Assembly: GCA_007026445.1 (NCBI GenBank) | Contig: VDMD01000025.1 | Span: 124,001 to 188,000, forward strand | DNA from: Schizophyllum amplum | Taxonomy: Eukaryota > Basidiomycota > Agaricomycetes > Agaricales > Schizophyllaceae | Length of the DNA: 64,000 nucleotides | Direction of reading: 5' to 3' | Shown here: piece by piece, positions 1 through 14,078 of the stretch | How positions within the stretch are numbered: position 1 is the stretch's first letter | How the letters are laid out: every line of letters begins with the position of its first letter | The notes under the pieces: model-generated | Database searches by the model: none | Told to the model about the DNA's origin: nothing | The model's input: only the letters and a program-made list of their open reading frames with translations | Made by a program: the position numbers and the translations under genes

Positions 1-3000
1 CGCGTCGTACTTGTCCTCCTCCTCGCCCTCCTTCTTGTCGATGCGGGCGCCGGCGCCCTGTCCCTCGACCCAGTTGTGGCCGGACGCCTCGAGGTGGCCG
101 TCACGCATAGCCCAGACCTCCTTGCAGATGGACTCGGAGAAGTCGCGGTTGTGCGTGATGATGAGCACACCACCCTCGAAGGTCTTGAGGGCCTCGATGA
201 GCGCGGCGAGCGACTCACGGTCGAGGTAGTCTTGGGAGTCACGTCAATATATGCCAGACAAACGTAGAGGAAGACGACGTACTGGTCGGCTCGTCCAAGC
301 AGATGACGTGAGGCCGGCGCCAGGTGGCGGCACCGAGCACGATCTTGACCTTCTGGCCACCGGAGAGACCCCTCATGGTGTTGTGCGAGACGAACTCCGG
401 CTCGAGACCGAAGTCGGCAAAGTGCTTCTCGATCTCGCGACGCACGAGCGGGCGCAAGAGACCAAGGCGCTGGGCCTCACGGGTGTCGACCTCGAGCACT
501 TTCTGAGAGCAAAGTCAGCACCATGCACAGCGACGATAAACAAAAGGTCTGCTCACCTTCTCGAACCCACGCTTCATGAGCTCATCACGCGACATCCAGA
601 TGTTCTCGGACGAGGACAGGTTCTTGAACGAGATCTCGTACTCGTACGACTGCTTGAGCTTCTTGCGCGCGATGATCTCGTCGATGATGCGCTTCTGGCC
701 CTCGACGACGACGGTGGCACCCTCCTTCATCTTCTTCTCCTCCTCCTCGGAGATCTGGCGCGTCGCCTTGCTCATCTCCTCCATATCCTCACCAGTCTGG
801 TACCGCCAGAGCATGTACTCGAGCGGCGTCTTGTCCAGGTGGTTGTCGATGTGGTGGAAGGCGTGCTGGGCGACGTAGCCGATGACCAAGTTCGGGTGCT
901 TCCAGATCTCACCGCCCAGGTTCGGCTCCATCTCGCCAGTGAGCAACTTGACGAGGGTGGACTTGCCGGAACCGTTGGGACCGAGGACGGCGACACGGGA
1001 AGAGAGAGAACTTGGAGGGAGATGTCGTAGAGCTGCTGGACCGGCTGCGACGGGTACTGGAAGCTGACCTTGCGCATCTTGAGCAGGGCCTTCTCCTTCG
1101 TCTTGACACCGTCGAGGAAGGGCGGGTCGGGGAGCTTGAACTTGTAGTCCTCGGCCGCCTCGAGAGTGTAGTACGACTTGGCCTCGGGCACCTTCTGGAC
1201 GAAGGCCTCAAGGTTACCTGCGTAGCGCTTGACCTTGAAGCGGTTCAAGTGGAGGACGTCGGTGATGGTGTTGTTGAGGAAGCCGGAGTCGTGCGAGACG
1301 ATGACTACGGCAGCATAAGCAAGCAAAAAGGGACCATAACGGGCAAGACTTACTCGACGTGCAGTGGGTGAGGCTGGTGAGGTAGTTCTCGAGCCAGGCG
1401 ACGTTGACGACGTCCAAGTGGTTGGTCGGCTCGTCGAGGAGCAGGATGTCGGCCTTGAAGAGCATGGCACGAGCGAGGGCGAGCTTCATCTTCCAACCGC
1501 CGGACAGGGAGCCGATGGCTTGCGCCTGGCGCTCATCGTTGAAGCCGACGGACGCGAGGGTCTCAATGACCTCGGGCTCAGCGGCCTGCACGCGCTTGTC
1601 GGTCAGGATGAACTGCAGCACAGAGGTGTCCTCCTCGCTGCCGTCGATGTCGTGCTCGACGTAGAAGGTGCGGACCTCGTCCGGAGACGGGAAGCCCTCG
1701 ACCTGGCTGTTGCTGGAGTCAGAATCGAGTGCATGAAATAGATCAAATACGTACCCGTTGGTGATAGCGCGCATGAGCGTCGACTTTCCGGTACCGTTCT
1801 TACCGCAGAGACCGTAGCGGTGGCCACGCTTGAGACGGAGGGTAGCGGTGTTGAGCAGGATCTTGGCACCGTAGGCGAGCGAGAACTGGCAGTTGCACAG
1901 GTCCTCACCCTCCTCGTCGTCCTCCGCAACCTCCTCGTCGTCGTCCTGAGACGCGGACTTGACGACCCACTCGCGGCACAGCTGGACGGGCTCCGGGTTG
2001 GTGGTGGCGAACGCGATGTAGGGGGCGAGGGTCTCCCACTCGGGGGTGTCGAAGTTCTTCGCGTTGATGAGGTTCGCGGCGAGGTGGGCGGCGTACATCG
2101 TGTCAACGTTGGCGACCGGAAGCTCACCGCCCATCTTCTTGGCGATAGCGGCGACCGTGTGGATGACCTGCTTGCCGTCCGCGACCTTCAAAGGCGGGAG
2201 GTCGGAACCGTCAGAGTCAGCGGGGATCTTGCCGACCTGGCGGAGGGTGTCGATCGCGCGCTTGACGACGCTGCGGGCCTCGGGGTCACCGATCGTGGTC
2301 TCGACCTTGAGCAGGCCGGGGAGGAGCTTGGGAATGAAGGGGCGGACGGTGACCTCGGAGTCGACGAGCTTGGCCATGTTGTCGATGATGCTATAAGCTG
2401 AGTAAGCAACAGAAGTAAAGTATACAGTAAGCCACATACACAGCAACCTTGCGCTTCGTCGCGGTCAGCTTCTCGCTGAGACCCGCGAGAGCAGGGGGAC
2501 CATGAGGGACAGGGTCGGCGAGTCGACCTCGGAAACGAATGTGGTGGCGGAGAGGAGCATGATGGTCTTGGGGACCTCCTCAACCGGGTTCTCGAGAGCT
2601 TTGATGAGAGCGGGAATGAAGCGTTCAATGTCCTTGTTCGATACCAAGGCGGTAACCTTCTGGAGCGAGTCGCGGGCGGCCTTCTTCACGTCGGCCTTGG
2701 TGTCCCAGATCGCCTCGGCGAGGACGGGGACGATCTCGGGCGTGTGCTTGGCGACCTGGGCCGGGGCGCTGGCGACGAGCTGGTTGAGCGCGACGAGCGA
2801 GCCGGTCTTGATCTGCCATTTGCCGGCCGTCTTGATCTCGTGAAGAAGAGCGGGGAGAACGAGCGCTGCGGCCCACGGGTTCATGGCAGCAATGTACTCG
2901 CGAACGGCCTCGACGGCCGCCGTCCTGACGGCGGGCATCTTGTCGGCGAAGGCCTCGAGGAGGGCGTTGTAGATGCCAGTCTCGAGGAAGATCGGCTCAA

Positions 3001-3313
3001 GTGCCTTGACGGCGCCGGCCTTGATGAGCGTGATGATCGAGGAGGCGGCGCCCTCGCGGGCAGCGGGCGACTTCTTGTCGGAAAGGGCCTTTGCGAGAGC
3101 ATCGGCGAAGCCAATGGACTGGAGGGCGGAGGGGCCTTCCTTTTGGGCGGTGGTGGCGAGCTGCTGGGCAGCCGCGTCCCTCGCGGCCTTGTCGGCGCTG
3201 AAGAGCGCCGCCGTCTCGGCTGGCTGGGCGCCGGCCTTGAGCGAGGCGGGCGAGGGGGTGGCGGGGGCGTTGGGCGTGGCGACAGCGGGCATCTCTGGGT
3301 TCTGGTGGGCCAT
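1..3313 (-). CDS. TEF3: Translation elongation factor 3 (eEF3), 3' end cut by window edge
   Basis: Fungal ABC-F ATPase that acts on the ribosome, helping E-site tRNA release during elongation. The protein starts at 3313 ([10 protein letters not shown]) with a HEAT-repeat N-terminal half. ABC domain 1 shows Walker [10 protein letters not shown], signature LSGGW and Walker [15 protein letters not shown] domain 2 shows [14 protein letters not shown] and CLDEPTNYLD, with the chromodomain-like insert of eEF3 between them (about 560-680). Introns read from the protein: 2391-2439, 1713-1754, 1305-1353, 503-556, 231-282. The coding frame breaks at about 2482 (CCC run) and about 1011; one added base restores the conserved protein at each, so I read these as sequencing deletions. 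The last visible residues (DKYDA) are close to the family's C-terminus, so only the tail is missing. Identity is certain; the exact 3' end is outside the window. Confidence 0.97.
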
Positions 3314-3923
3314 CGCGGTCAGCGATCTGCGCGATCAGACAGTTTTCTTGACGGGACTGACCGTGGGGTATGGAATCGTGGGGAATGTGTGGATCTAAGG
3401 AAAATCGCACCCTAGGCGAACAAGAACAGAGAACGCTTCTATTCTACGTTGGCGGTGAAACGCCTGGACGTCGTCAGCAACGACGAGCAAACGCGCAGAT
3501 CGCCGGCGTACACACCTCTAGAGAAGAACGGGGAAGGTAAGGAGCGTCAAAAAATTCCGACGCCGTATATATATACCAGATCCGGAGCTCACATGACCCG
3601 CCGAGCCGGAGCCACTGCCAGAGCCACAGTGACAGTTCGTCACGAGCCCCGTCTGCTGGACTGGATCCTGACTGGATTCAAACTGGATCGCGAGCTGGAC
3701 CGCCGCTGACCTCGTCACCAGACACCGTCGTCCAGCCCATCGTCAACGCTGAGTACAACGCAGTATAATAGCATTTATCAGTCCGGGCGCCACTACAAGT
3801 CCAACTGTGACCGCGCACATAGATACCACCGTCCAAGTACCGGGGAAAACACGCTCCCACTTGCGCTTACAAACGCGCAACTCAAGCACCGATCCGAGGG
3901 CAGTGAACTTCCCAGCACCATCC
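3314..3923 (-). promoter_or_regulatory. eEF3 upstream region
   Basis: 610 bp between the eEF3 start codon and the stop codon of the V-ATPase gene, which is transcribed in the same direction. No gene is visible. A TATATATA stretch lies near 3566-3576, about 255 bp upstream of the eEF3 start, so it would be the TATA element only if the 5' UTR is long or contains an intron. The region must also hold the V-ATPase terminator. Confidence 0.4.
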
Positions 3924-7026
<3,103 letters not shown>

Positions 7027-8060
7027 CCTGAACTAGTAGAAGGAGACAATATAAAGGTGTTCTGCAGAGTCGGCAGCTTCGCACAGGAGAGCGGGACCGC
7101 TGTTGTGGAACGCTGTCCGTTGTTGTGGCTTACTTGCCAAAGGCCACCGGCTACTTCCGCGCCCTCAGAGTTATCCGAACTTCGAACTTCGAAGCCTTTC
7201 AAAACCAGAACAATCAGAAGATGCATCCCCTCTCGCTTCGGCCCTCCTGCAGTGTGCGATCTCTTCAATAACAGACACTAAGTATCATGTCTGTCTGCCC
7301 AAATTCGATGTTCGCTGTTACCCCGCCCTCGTCAGCGAGTCTTCTGCTTTGCGCTGGAGCACCGTAGCCGCGGTGATACTGTGCGTCTCGGCACACTGTA
7401 TGCACTTCCCTCGCGAGAGTTGTCTGTTGTTGCTGCCTGCTGATCGACAACCCCTCCGAGCCAGCTCCGAGCCCAGCGCAGGCCCAGCGCCAGCGTCCTC
7501 AACTCCGGGACTCAAGTTCAAGGTTGTACGGCGACCATGATCACCGACTGCCTATTATCTAAACTTCAACTTGGCGATGCATTTTCATGTACCATCCTTG
7601 CGGTCTGGCGTGACCTCTCGCAACGCGCGCTCTCCTGCTTCATCTGAAATACAGTGCTTCATGTCGAGCTTCTCGACTTCTCGCTGACTGCATTTTCAGG
7701 TAGTAAGCTCAAGCTTGTGCCCCGCTTGTCCATCTTTCACACACCTGCCTATGTTTGATTTTGATACCTGCAACTGGATTCAATACTTCTACGCGATGTT
7801 TTGGTACGCGCCGCGTACTGTAACGCGCATTGTGTCCTTGCGATGACCTGCGTCTGAGCTGTAAACCTGCGTACGCGACGTCTGACCGCTAAAGGAACCC
7901 TGCAGTCTATCTATCCAACAGATGCACAATAACTCGTCGCGCCGTTTCGTCCCACGATGATCGTCACCGGGTTCTTGGGGCACTGGTATATAAACCATCA
8001 TGATTCGTCCTCCTTGCGCGAAGGCGCCGTATCTCCCTCCCAGTCTCCCACCTCCTGACC
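7027..8060. other. Intergenic region, V-ATPase a / P450-1
   Basis: About 1 kb between divergent genes: V-ATPase a leaves to the left and P450-1 to the right. I see no conserved protein in either strand. It must hold both promoters; a TATA box for P450-1 is listed separately. Confidence 0.5.
7987..7994 (+). promoter_or_regulatory. TATA box of P450-1
   Basis: TATATAAA, 67 bp upstream of the P450-1 start codon at 8061. All three P450 genes in the window have such an element at 46-67 bp from the ATG. Confidence 0.55.
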
Positions 8061-10134
8061 ATGGACAATGCCCTCGAGCTCTTCTCTGTCGCTGGCAAAG
8101 TCAGTCTGCCGCTCCTCGCTGTATGGCTGCTTTTGCGATCGCTCAAGAGGCGGACGTGCACCTGCCACCCGGACCTCCCAAGCTTCCAGTCATAGGCAAT
8201 GTCGCGCTTATGGGCCGGGACAAGGCTTGGGAGGTCTTTGAGGAATGGAGCAAGAAACTCAGTACGTCTCGCTCTATGTCCCTGCATATCGTGGGCTGAC
8301 GCCTCACTAGACAGCGATGTCACGTCCCTGTCCGGTCTCGGGCATGTCGCCATCGTCGCGAACTCCTACACATCGCGAAGGCTTACTAGACCGCAACAGC
8401 ATCTCCAACCGCCCGCAGTCCACGTCTATGGAGCTCTTCGGGTGGTCGAACCTGCTCATCTTTTACCCTGCGACGAGAGATGGAAGATGGAGCGTCGCTT
8501 CTGCCACAAGGCCATCGGCACGCGTTCCAGCCTTGCGAAGTACGATCAAACAAAAGAGCTCCTCGCGGCCAAATTTGCAAAGGGCTGGATGGAAAGGCCG
8601 GACGCGCTGGAAGAGTTTTGTCACATGTGCGCTCCTTTGCAAGATGATCATGCACTTCGACTGACGTGCCCAGATTTGCCGGCGACCTCATTCTGAGAGT
8701 CACTTACGGGTACGAGTCGAAGGGGTATGATCCTATGATCAAGCTGGGCGAGGAAGTCACAGAGGCCGCGGCCGAGTCCGGCTCTCCGGGCAAGTGGATG
8801 GTTGATGTACTTCCTTTCCGTGAGTGTCTTCCGCTTCAATGCCTGTTTATTACGTCTGACTCGCGTCGCAGTGCGCCATGTCCCGGATTGGTTCCCCTTT
8901 ACCGGCTGGAAGCGGGTTGTGCGCACGCAGCGCGAGCTCATGGAGGAGTTCGCGAACAAGCCGTTCGATTGGGTCTGAAAGAAATGGTGAGTGCTCTTTG
9001 GCCTTGCGTGTATGAGTTGACCTGTTTGCACTAGGACGAAGGCAGGGCTGCGCCATCCTTCGTGTCAGAACTGATGTCGGAGAAAGACCTGACGCCTGAG
9101 AAGGCCTTTGCGATCAGATGGTATGTGGAATGTGGCTGCAAGGTGTGCTGTTCTGACTTGCGAACATAACAGGTGTGCCACGGTTCTTTTCGGTGGCGGC
9201 TCGCACACGGTGAGGGTTGTATCGAAACGCAGACATACGTCGGCGTTAACGACAGTTTGCAGACCGTGTGGACTATCTATGCCCTTATGAAAATGCTGTG
9301 CCTTCACCCTGAGGTACAAGCTCGCGCGCAAGCGGAAATCGATGAAGTCATCGGCAGCAACCGCCTACCTCAAACAAGCGACAAAAACCCTTGCCATACG
9401 TGTGGGCCTGCTGTCTGGAAGCCGTCCGATGGCATGTTGTCTTCCCTTTTGGTGCGTGCTGCTATCTATCTTCTGAGTTCATCCTCATCAGCGCTTTCTG
9501 CTAGCTATACCGCACTTCGCAACCGAGGACAATGCTTACGATGGCTACGCCATCCCCAAAGGCTCCATTGTCATGGCGAATCTCTGGTCAGCTGCCTTCC
9601 TATATGTGTTGGCAGTACTGAGCGTCTGCTAGGGCTATCTCGCGCGACGAGAGAGAGTATCCTGACCCGCATAACTTCAAACCTGAGCGGTTTTTGGTGA
9701 CAAGCCGCAACGGAGCCCGCAAGATTGGGTCTTCGGGTGCGTGTTACCAACTGGGAATGTTGGAATATGCTGCTGACACGCTTTTTATGGCACCAGTTTT
9801 GGCCGTCGTGTCTGCGCAGGTATATGCCACTTTTGAAGTGCGATCGAACGTTTGGCTGATCCTTCTTAGGTCAAATAATGGCGGAGGAGTCTATATTTCT
9901 CATTTGTGCCACGGTACTTGCCACACTGCAAATTTCGCGGAAGGTGGTGGACGGTGTCGTCGTCCCCATGGATCTGACCCAGTCCGCGGGTCTGCGAGGT
10001 CAGCAGTCCTTCCGGGTGCATTTCTTTGATTTTAACCCACTCTTCGCAGCCGGCCGACATCCTTTGAGTGTGATGTCAAGCCGCGGAGTGAACAGGCGCG
10101 CTCGTTGCTCAACGACACCGTCTTCGCGAATTAG
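8061..10134 (+). CDS. Cytochrome P450 (P450-1), O-methylsterigmatocystin-oxidoreductase-like class
   Basis: Haem-thiolate monooxygenase, probably anchored to the ER by the hydrophobic N-terminus (MDNALELFSVAGK, then LPLLAVWLLL). The proline hinge LPPGPPKLPVIGN, the K-helix ExxR (CLEAVRW), the IPKGSIVMANLW segment and the haem-binding FGRRVCAG near 9798-9820 are all present. It ends EQARSLLNDTVFAN at 10134. About ten short introns are needed. A frame break near 8148 (CGG GAC with one G lost) separates the anchor from the hinge; others occur near 9388 and 9700. The I-helix reads FGGGSHTT at about 9190-9213, with His where most P450s have Asp or Glu. P450-2 lies 381 bp downstream in tandem and is a close relative. 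The substrate cannot be predicted. Confidence 0.9.
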
Positions 10135-10515
10135 ATAGCACTTTGTGGCATATGCCAACTCACATCTGGGTCTAGTAGAGAGGCGTGGACAACATTGACA
10201 TTGCTTTTGCCTATGAAACGCGCTACAAGGCGCGAGACGTCGCAATGACATGTTCACTTATACATGACCTACTTCTCTGTGGACAATAACACACCTGAAT
10301 TTGCTCTGCTCGGCAAGATTGCGTTGACTCTACGTATGGGCGCTCTTCCTGGCATCGACGCACATAAGCTGACGCACCCTTCACCAGGCATACGATGTAT
10401 GGTATCGGTTTACGTGCCTTATTCGGCTCCGGTCGACGGCCGGCGTCCGCGAAGTTCAACTTATAAAAGGAGTATCGCGCGTCGATCCCGTTCTTCACCC
10501 GCTTGCCCCCCGACG
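10135..10515 (+). other. P450-1/P450-2 intergenic spacer
   Basis: 381 bp holding the P450-1 terminator and the P450-2 promoter. No coding signal was seen apart from short chance frames. Confidence 0.5.
10462..10470 (+). promoter_or_regulatory. TATA box of P450-2
   Basis: TATAAAAGG, 46 bp upstream of the ATG at 10516; a near-consensus TATA element. Confidence 0.6.
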
Positions 10516-12641
10516 ATGTCATCTTTTATGACCTTGGGCAGCACGCTTCCTCTGCTTCACGTCATTGGCGAAGTTGGCTAGCAGTCATAGCGACGTGGCT
10601 CTTCGTACAGTCTACGCGCCGTAAGCGATCGTCAGCACCTCTGCCACCGGGGCCTCCGAAGCGTCCGCTTGTTGGAAACCTCATGCTTATGGGCCAGGAT
10701 AAGGGCTGGGAGGTGTTTGAGAAATGGAGCAAAGAACTCGGTGGGTGCTTTCATCAAGATATTACACGTCTTCTTCATCTCGAGCCTTGCAGCCAGCGAC
10801 GTGATTTCCCTCACCGGTCTCGGCCAGACCGTCATTATTCTCAACTCGTATAGTTCGGCGAAGTCCATTCTCGAACGTAACAACGTGTCCGACCGCCCGC
10901 AGCTGTTGAGCATGTCCGAGCTCGTTGGGTGGAAACAGTCGCTCATTTTTCATCCCTTCGATGACGGCTGGAAGTTACAGCGGCGTTATATTCACCGAGG
11001 CATCGGCACGAGATCCGCCTTGAAGCAGTACGACCAGTTGAAAGAGGTTGTGGCGGCGAAATTCGCGAAGGCGATTATGGAGCGAGAGGACGCGCTCGAC
11101 GAACATTGTCACGTGTGAGTGCCTTCGTCGCCGGGTGTACTTGAACCTCTGTGCATAGTCATACACCGCAGATTCGCCGGTGATCTTATGCTCAGGATCT
11201 CGTATGGATACGACTCTAAGGGCTACGACCCGATGATAAAAATGGCGGAAGAGGTCACGGACGGGGCCTCCGAGTTCGGCGCTCCAGGCAAGTGGATGGT
11301 CGACGTGCTCCCATTTTGTGAGTCTACTGCACTTCCGCCTTTCGCGCTATCCCTTGACACGATCTATTCAGTACGATACGTTCCGGACTGGGTCCCTTTC
11401 ACCGGATGGAAGCGGGCTGTTAGGGAGCATCACAGCAACTTGCAGAAACTCGTCAATACGCCATATGACTGGATGCGGGGCGAGATGGTGCGTTGTAGCT
11501 TGGAAGCTTACAGCCTCTCCTGATTTTATGTGCTCGAGGACGAAGGCAGGGCCGCGCCGTCCTTCGCATCGAAGCTGCTTTCGGAAAAGGATATGACACC
11601 GGAAGCCGCGTCTGTCATTAAATGGTATCTGTCCCGAGCCAGGTTGGCTGCCCGAGCCTTGACGTTCTATTTCCAGGTCTGCCGCAACGCTTTTCGCCGG
11701 AGGATCCCACACGGTACTCTTGGTCGATGAGCATGCACTACGCAGACTAACAACGATGCATAGACTGTTTGGGCGACCTACGCCTTCTTGAAAATGATGT
11801 GCTTTCATCCCGAAATTCAATCCCGTGCCCAGAATGAGATCGACAGGGTCGTCGGGAACGACCGTCTGCCCTTGGTGAGCGACATGGACACCTTGCCGTA
11901 TGTATGGGCGTGTGTTCTGGAGGCTCTCCGGTGGCATATTGTCCTACCTCTCGGTGTGTAAATTTCCGCTCGCACTTTGGTACAATCCTTCACATCTTGG
12001 GTAGCGGTACCACACATGTCGATGGAAGACAACGTGTGCGAAGGCTTCATGATTCCCAAGGGATCTGTTGTGTTGCCAAATCTATGGTGGGTTTGCTTGT
12101 TGCTCATGCACGCGTGACTAGCTTTTATACTCGTACAGGGCCATCTCGCGCGACGAGAACGAATATCCGGACGCACATACCTTCAACCCCGAACGGTATC
12201 TGGGTGACAAGCCCCAACGTAGTCCCCAGGATTGGGTTTTCGGGTACGACTTTCCCATCGTTCGAAGCAGCGCCGCTAACGCGCCTTTGTGGCCCCAGCT
12301 TCGGCCGACGCGTATGTCCAGGTATGCATTGCACGTCAATCAGCGACTCGATAATCTGACTAGTTTCAGGTCGCCTCATGGCGGAGGAGTCCGTCTTCAT
12401 CGTTTGCGCCACCGCTCTTGCCACGCTGCACATATCCCGGAAGATGATCGATGGCGTCGCCGTCCCCATTGATTTGACGCAGTCTGCCGGACTCGCCAGG
12501 TGAGAAGTCGGTACCGAAGAGTATTATCGTACATGTTCTCTGACCATTTGCTGCAGCCACCCGACGCATTTTGAATACAACCTCAAGCCACGAAGCGAGC
12601 AGGCCAAGTCGCTGGTCTTCAACGCCGTCATGGCAAGCTAG
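10516..12641 (+). CDS. Cytochrome P450 (P450-2), tandem paralogue of P450-1
   Basis: Same family as P450-1. The chosen start gives MSSFMTLGSTLPLLHVI, then after one lost base (about 10568) RSWLAVIATWLFVQS, the hinge LPPGPPKRPLVGN, the FAGDLMLRISYGYDSKGYDP segment and the I-helix LFAGGSHTT (His codon in 11705-11713). The sequence PQDWVFGFGRRVCPG marks the haem loop, split by an intron after the FG codon. It ends VFNAVMAS at 12641. Intron positions match P450-1, so the two arose by tandem duplication. Only one clear frame break is needed. Position next to P450-1 and unknown gene A suggests an accessory metabolic locus, but no backbone synthase is in the window. Confidence 0.92.
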
Positions 12642-12725
12642 ACAAGTACGACCGCGCTGTAACAGATACAACAGCCTGAGAGAGCTAGCAAGTCATGATC
12701 ATTATTCCCGCTAGTTTCAATCATC

Positions 12726-13322
12726 TCAGAAAGGAGGCATCCTGCCCATCCCCGGATATCCCATGCCACAATCAGCCTCCACCCATCGGTCTGACCCGCA
12801 ACCGTGCTCTGAGCGATGGTGCATCATCGCGTATAGCGTCGCCGTGACGCTCGCCGTGAGCATCTCAAAGAGGTGCACTCCGCCTTTGTCGCGCTTGACG
12901 CTCAAGACGCTCGATGCAAGATCGTCCTGGGCTGCGCGCGCATGTTCGCCTCCAGCAACGAGGATAGTCTTTTCGACGCTACCGGTGGTCTTTCTGAAGG
13001 ACGTAGCGTGAGCGGAATCCTGCGAGCGCATACTGACGCGTATCACTCACCGTACACAAACGGTAATGGGCTCTGGCAGGCACGACATGTTCAACTTCAA
13101 GGACGCCCTGCCAGGCTCGAACCCATATACTTCTGCGTCGCCTGCATCGCGGACGGTCACCTCCACATCATGGAGCATGGATGCCTGCATGCTCGTCCCG
13201 CGCCCGACAAAGACCACCCTTGCAGGACCGGCCTCGACGTCAGCCAAACGGGCGTCGATCTCGAATGCGATGCCACTCTCAGCGGCGAAGGCGTCCACGG
13301 TTTGAATGAAGCTGCGAGGCAT
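12726..13322 (-). CDS. Uncharacterised small protein, unknown A (paralogue of unknown B at 54905-55499)
   Basis: I do not recognise this family. The protein (about 180 residues) starts MPRSFIQTVDAFAAESGIAF at 13322, has one intron (12994-13050) splitting the Arg codon after PEPITVCV, and continues KTTGSVEKTILV to LYAMMHH, then a Gly/Met-rich tail. No signal peptide or membrane segment is visible. Alternating hydrophobic residues (ARVVFVGRG, LHDVEVTV) suggest a beta-rich fold. The paralogue 42 kb away shares the start region, SGIAFEIDxRLADVxAGP, LPEPITVCVR, TTGSVEKTILV and VTATLYAMMHH, and has its intron in the same codon. The stop codon lies 84 bp from the P450-2 stop, converging with it. The reading frame is intact. 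Confidence 0.75.
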
Positions 13323-13402
13323 GATAATGGAGTGCGGCGTATAGTAGATGTCGAGGAGGTGGAGTGCAAGATGAGTGGCAGTCTAGCGACTGACCATCGT
13401 CC

Positions 13403-13408
13403 TTTATA
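13403..13408 (-). promoter_or_regulatory. Probable TATA box of unknown A
   Basis: TATAAA on the minus strand, 81 bp upstream of the ATG at 13322. Its paralogue at 55499 has TATATAA at a similar distance. Confidence 0.4.
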
Positions 13409-14016
13409 GCCTCGTTGCTGTGAATAGCCCTGCCATCGTTTGTGCTGCCCGTCATCGTACCGATGAACATAAAGGCATTGGTGCCTTGACTCTTTGTGCC
13501 GCTAACATGAGGGTGGTAATGAAGCTCTTTGAGAGAGCATAAAGGGCGCCTCAGCCGGGGAAGCGTCCCTATGTTGACGCGCACGCGCGACCTGTAACAT
13601 GTAAGGGACTAGTAAGGGGACCAATGGTTCTGAGTGGGGACTCTTGCTTGGGCATGTTTGGCTATGAGGTCGCACCACGAAGGGCAACGTTTGGAGGCTA
13701 TATCAATGCTACGTGTGTATACTGTGTATGGTGGGAAGTACTGTATCGAGACTAAATGTTGTAGTACCTATAATATACGTATATGTTCGTGAATGTTCGT
13801 TTGTCTGCATCGTACCCGTCTAGTAACAATCGTACAGTGTAAAGGGAACCAAACAAAAGCCAGGCGTAGGAGAACCCAACACGAAGGAGGTTAAGAACTC
13901 GGAAACTTGGATGGAGATTTTCGATGGTGTTGGTAGTGGTGATAAATACTAATAAGGCATGCACGTAGGGCACGCAGAAGGATATAACGTACAGAAGGAT
14001 ACAAAGGCAAAGATGG

Positions 14017-14062
14017 ATGCGGAGACGTCGAGGATGCGAATGCGGAGACGTCGAGGATGCGA
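14017..14062. repeat. Two-copy 23-bp tandem repeat
   Basis: A perfect head-to-tail duplication of a 23-bp unit beginning ATGCGGAGACG, with the first bases of a third copy following. It lies just past the stop codon (14079) of the PP1 regulatory subunit gene, in its 3' UTR or spacer. Confidence 0.85.
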
Positions 14063-14078
14063 ATGCCTCGAAAAGGCT

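Larger units (their letters stand above)
13323..14078. other. Intergenic region downstream of the PP1 regulatory subunit gene
   Basis: About 750 bp between unknown A and the stop codon of the PP1 regulatory subunit. Nothing coding was seen except chance frames. A TTTATA at 13403-13408 (TATAAA on the minus strand), 81 bp upstream of unknown A, is its likely TATA box. Confidence 0.45.

Noticed and set aside
7027..8060. Possible tRNA gene in the larger intergenic regions
   Set aside because: I searched by eye for B-box (GGTTCGANTCC-like) sequences in the intergenic regions and found none with a matching A box; a covariance-model scan would be decisive.
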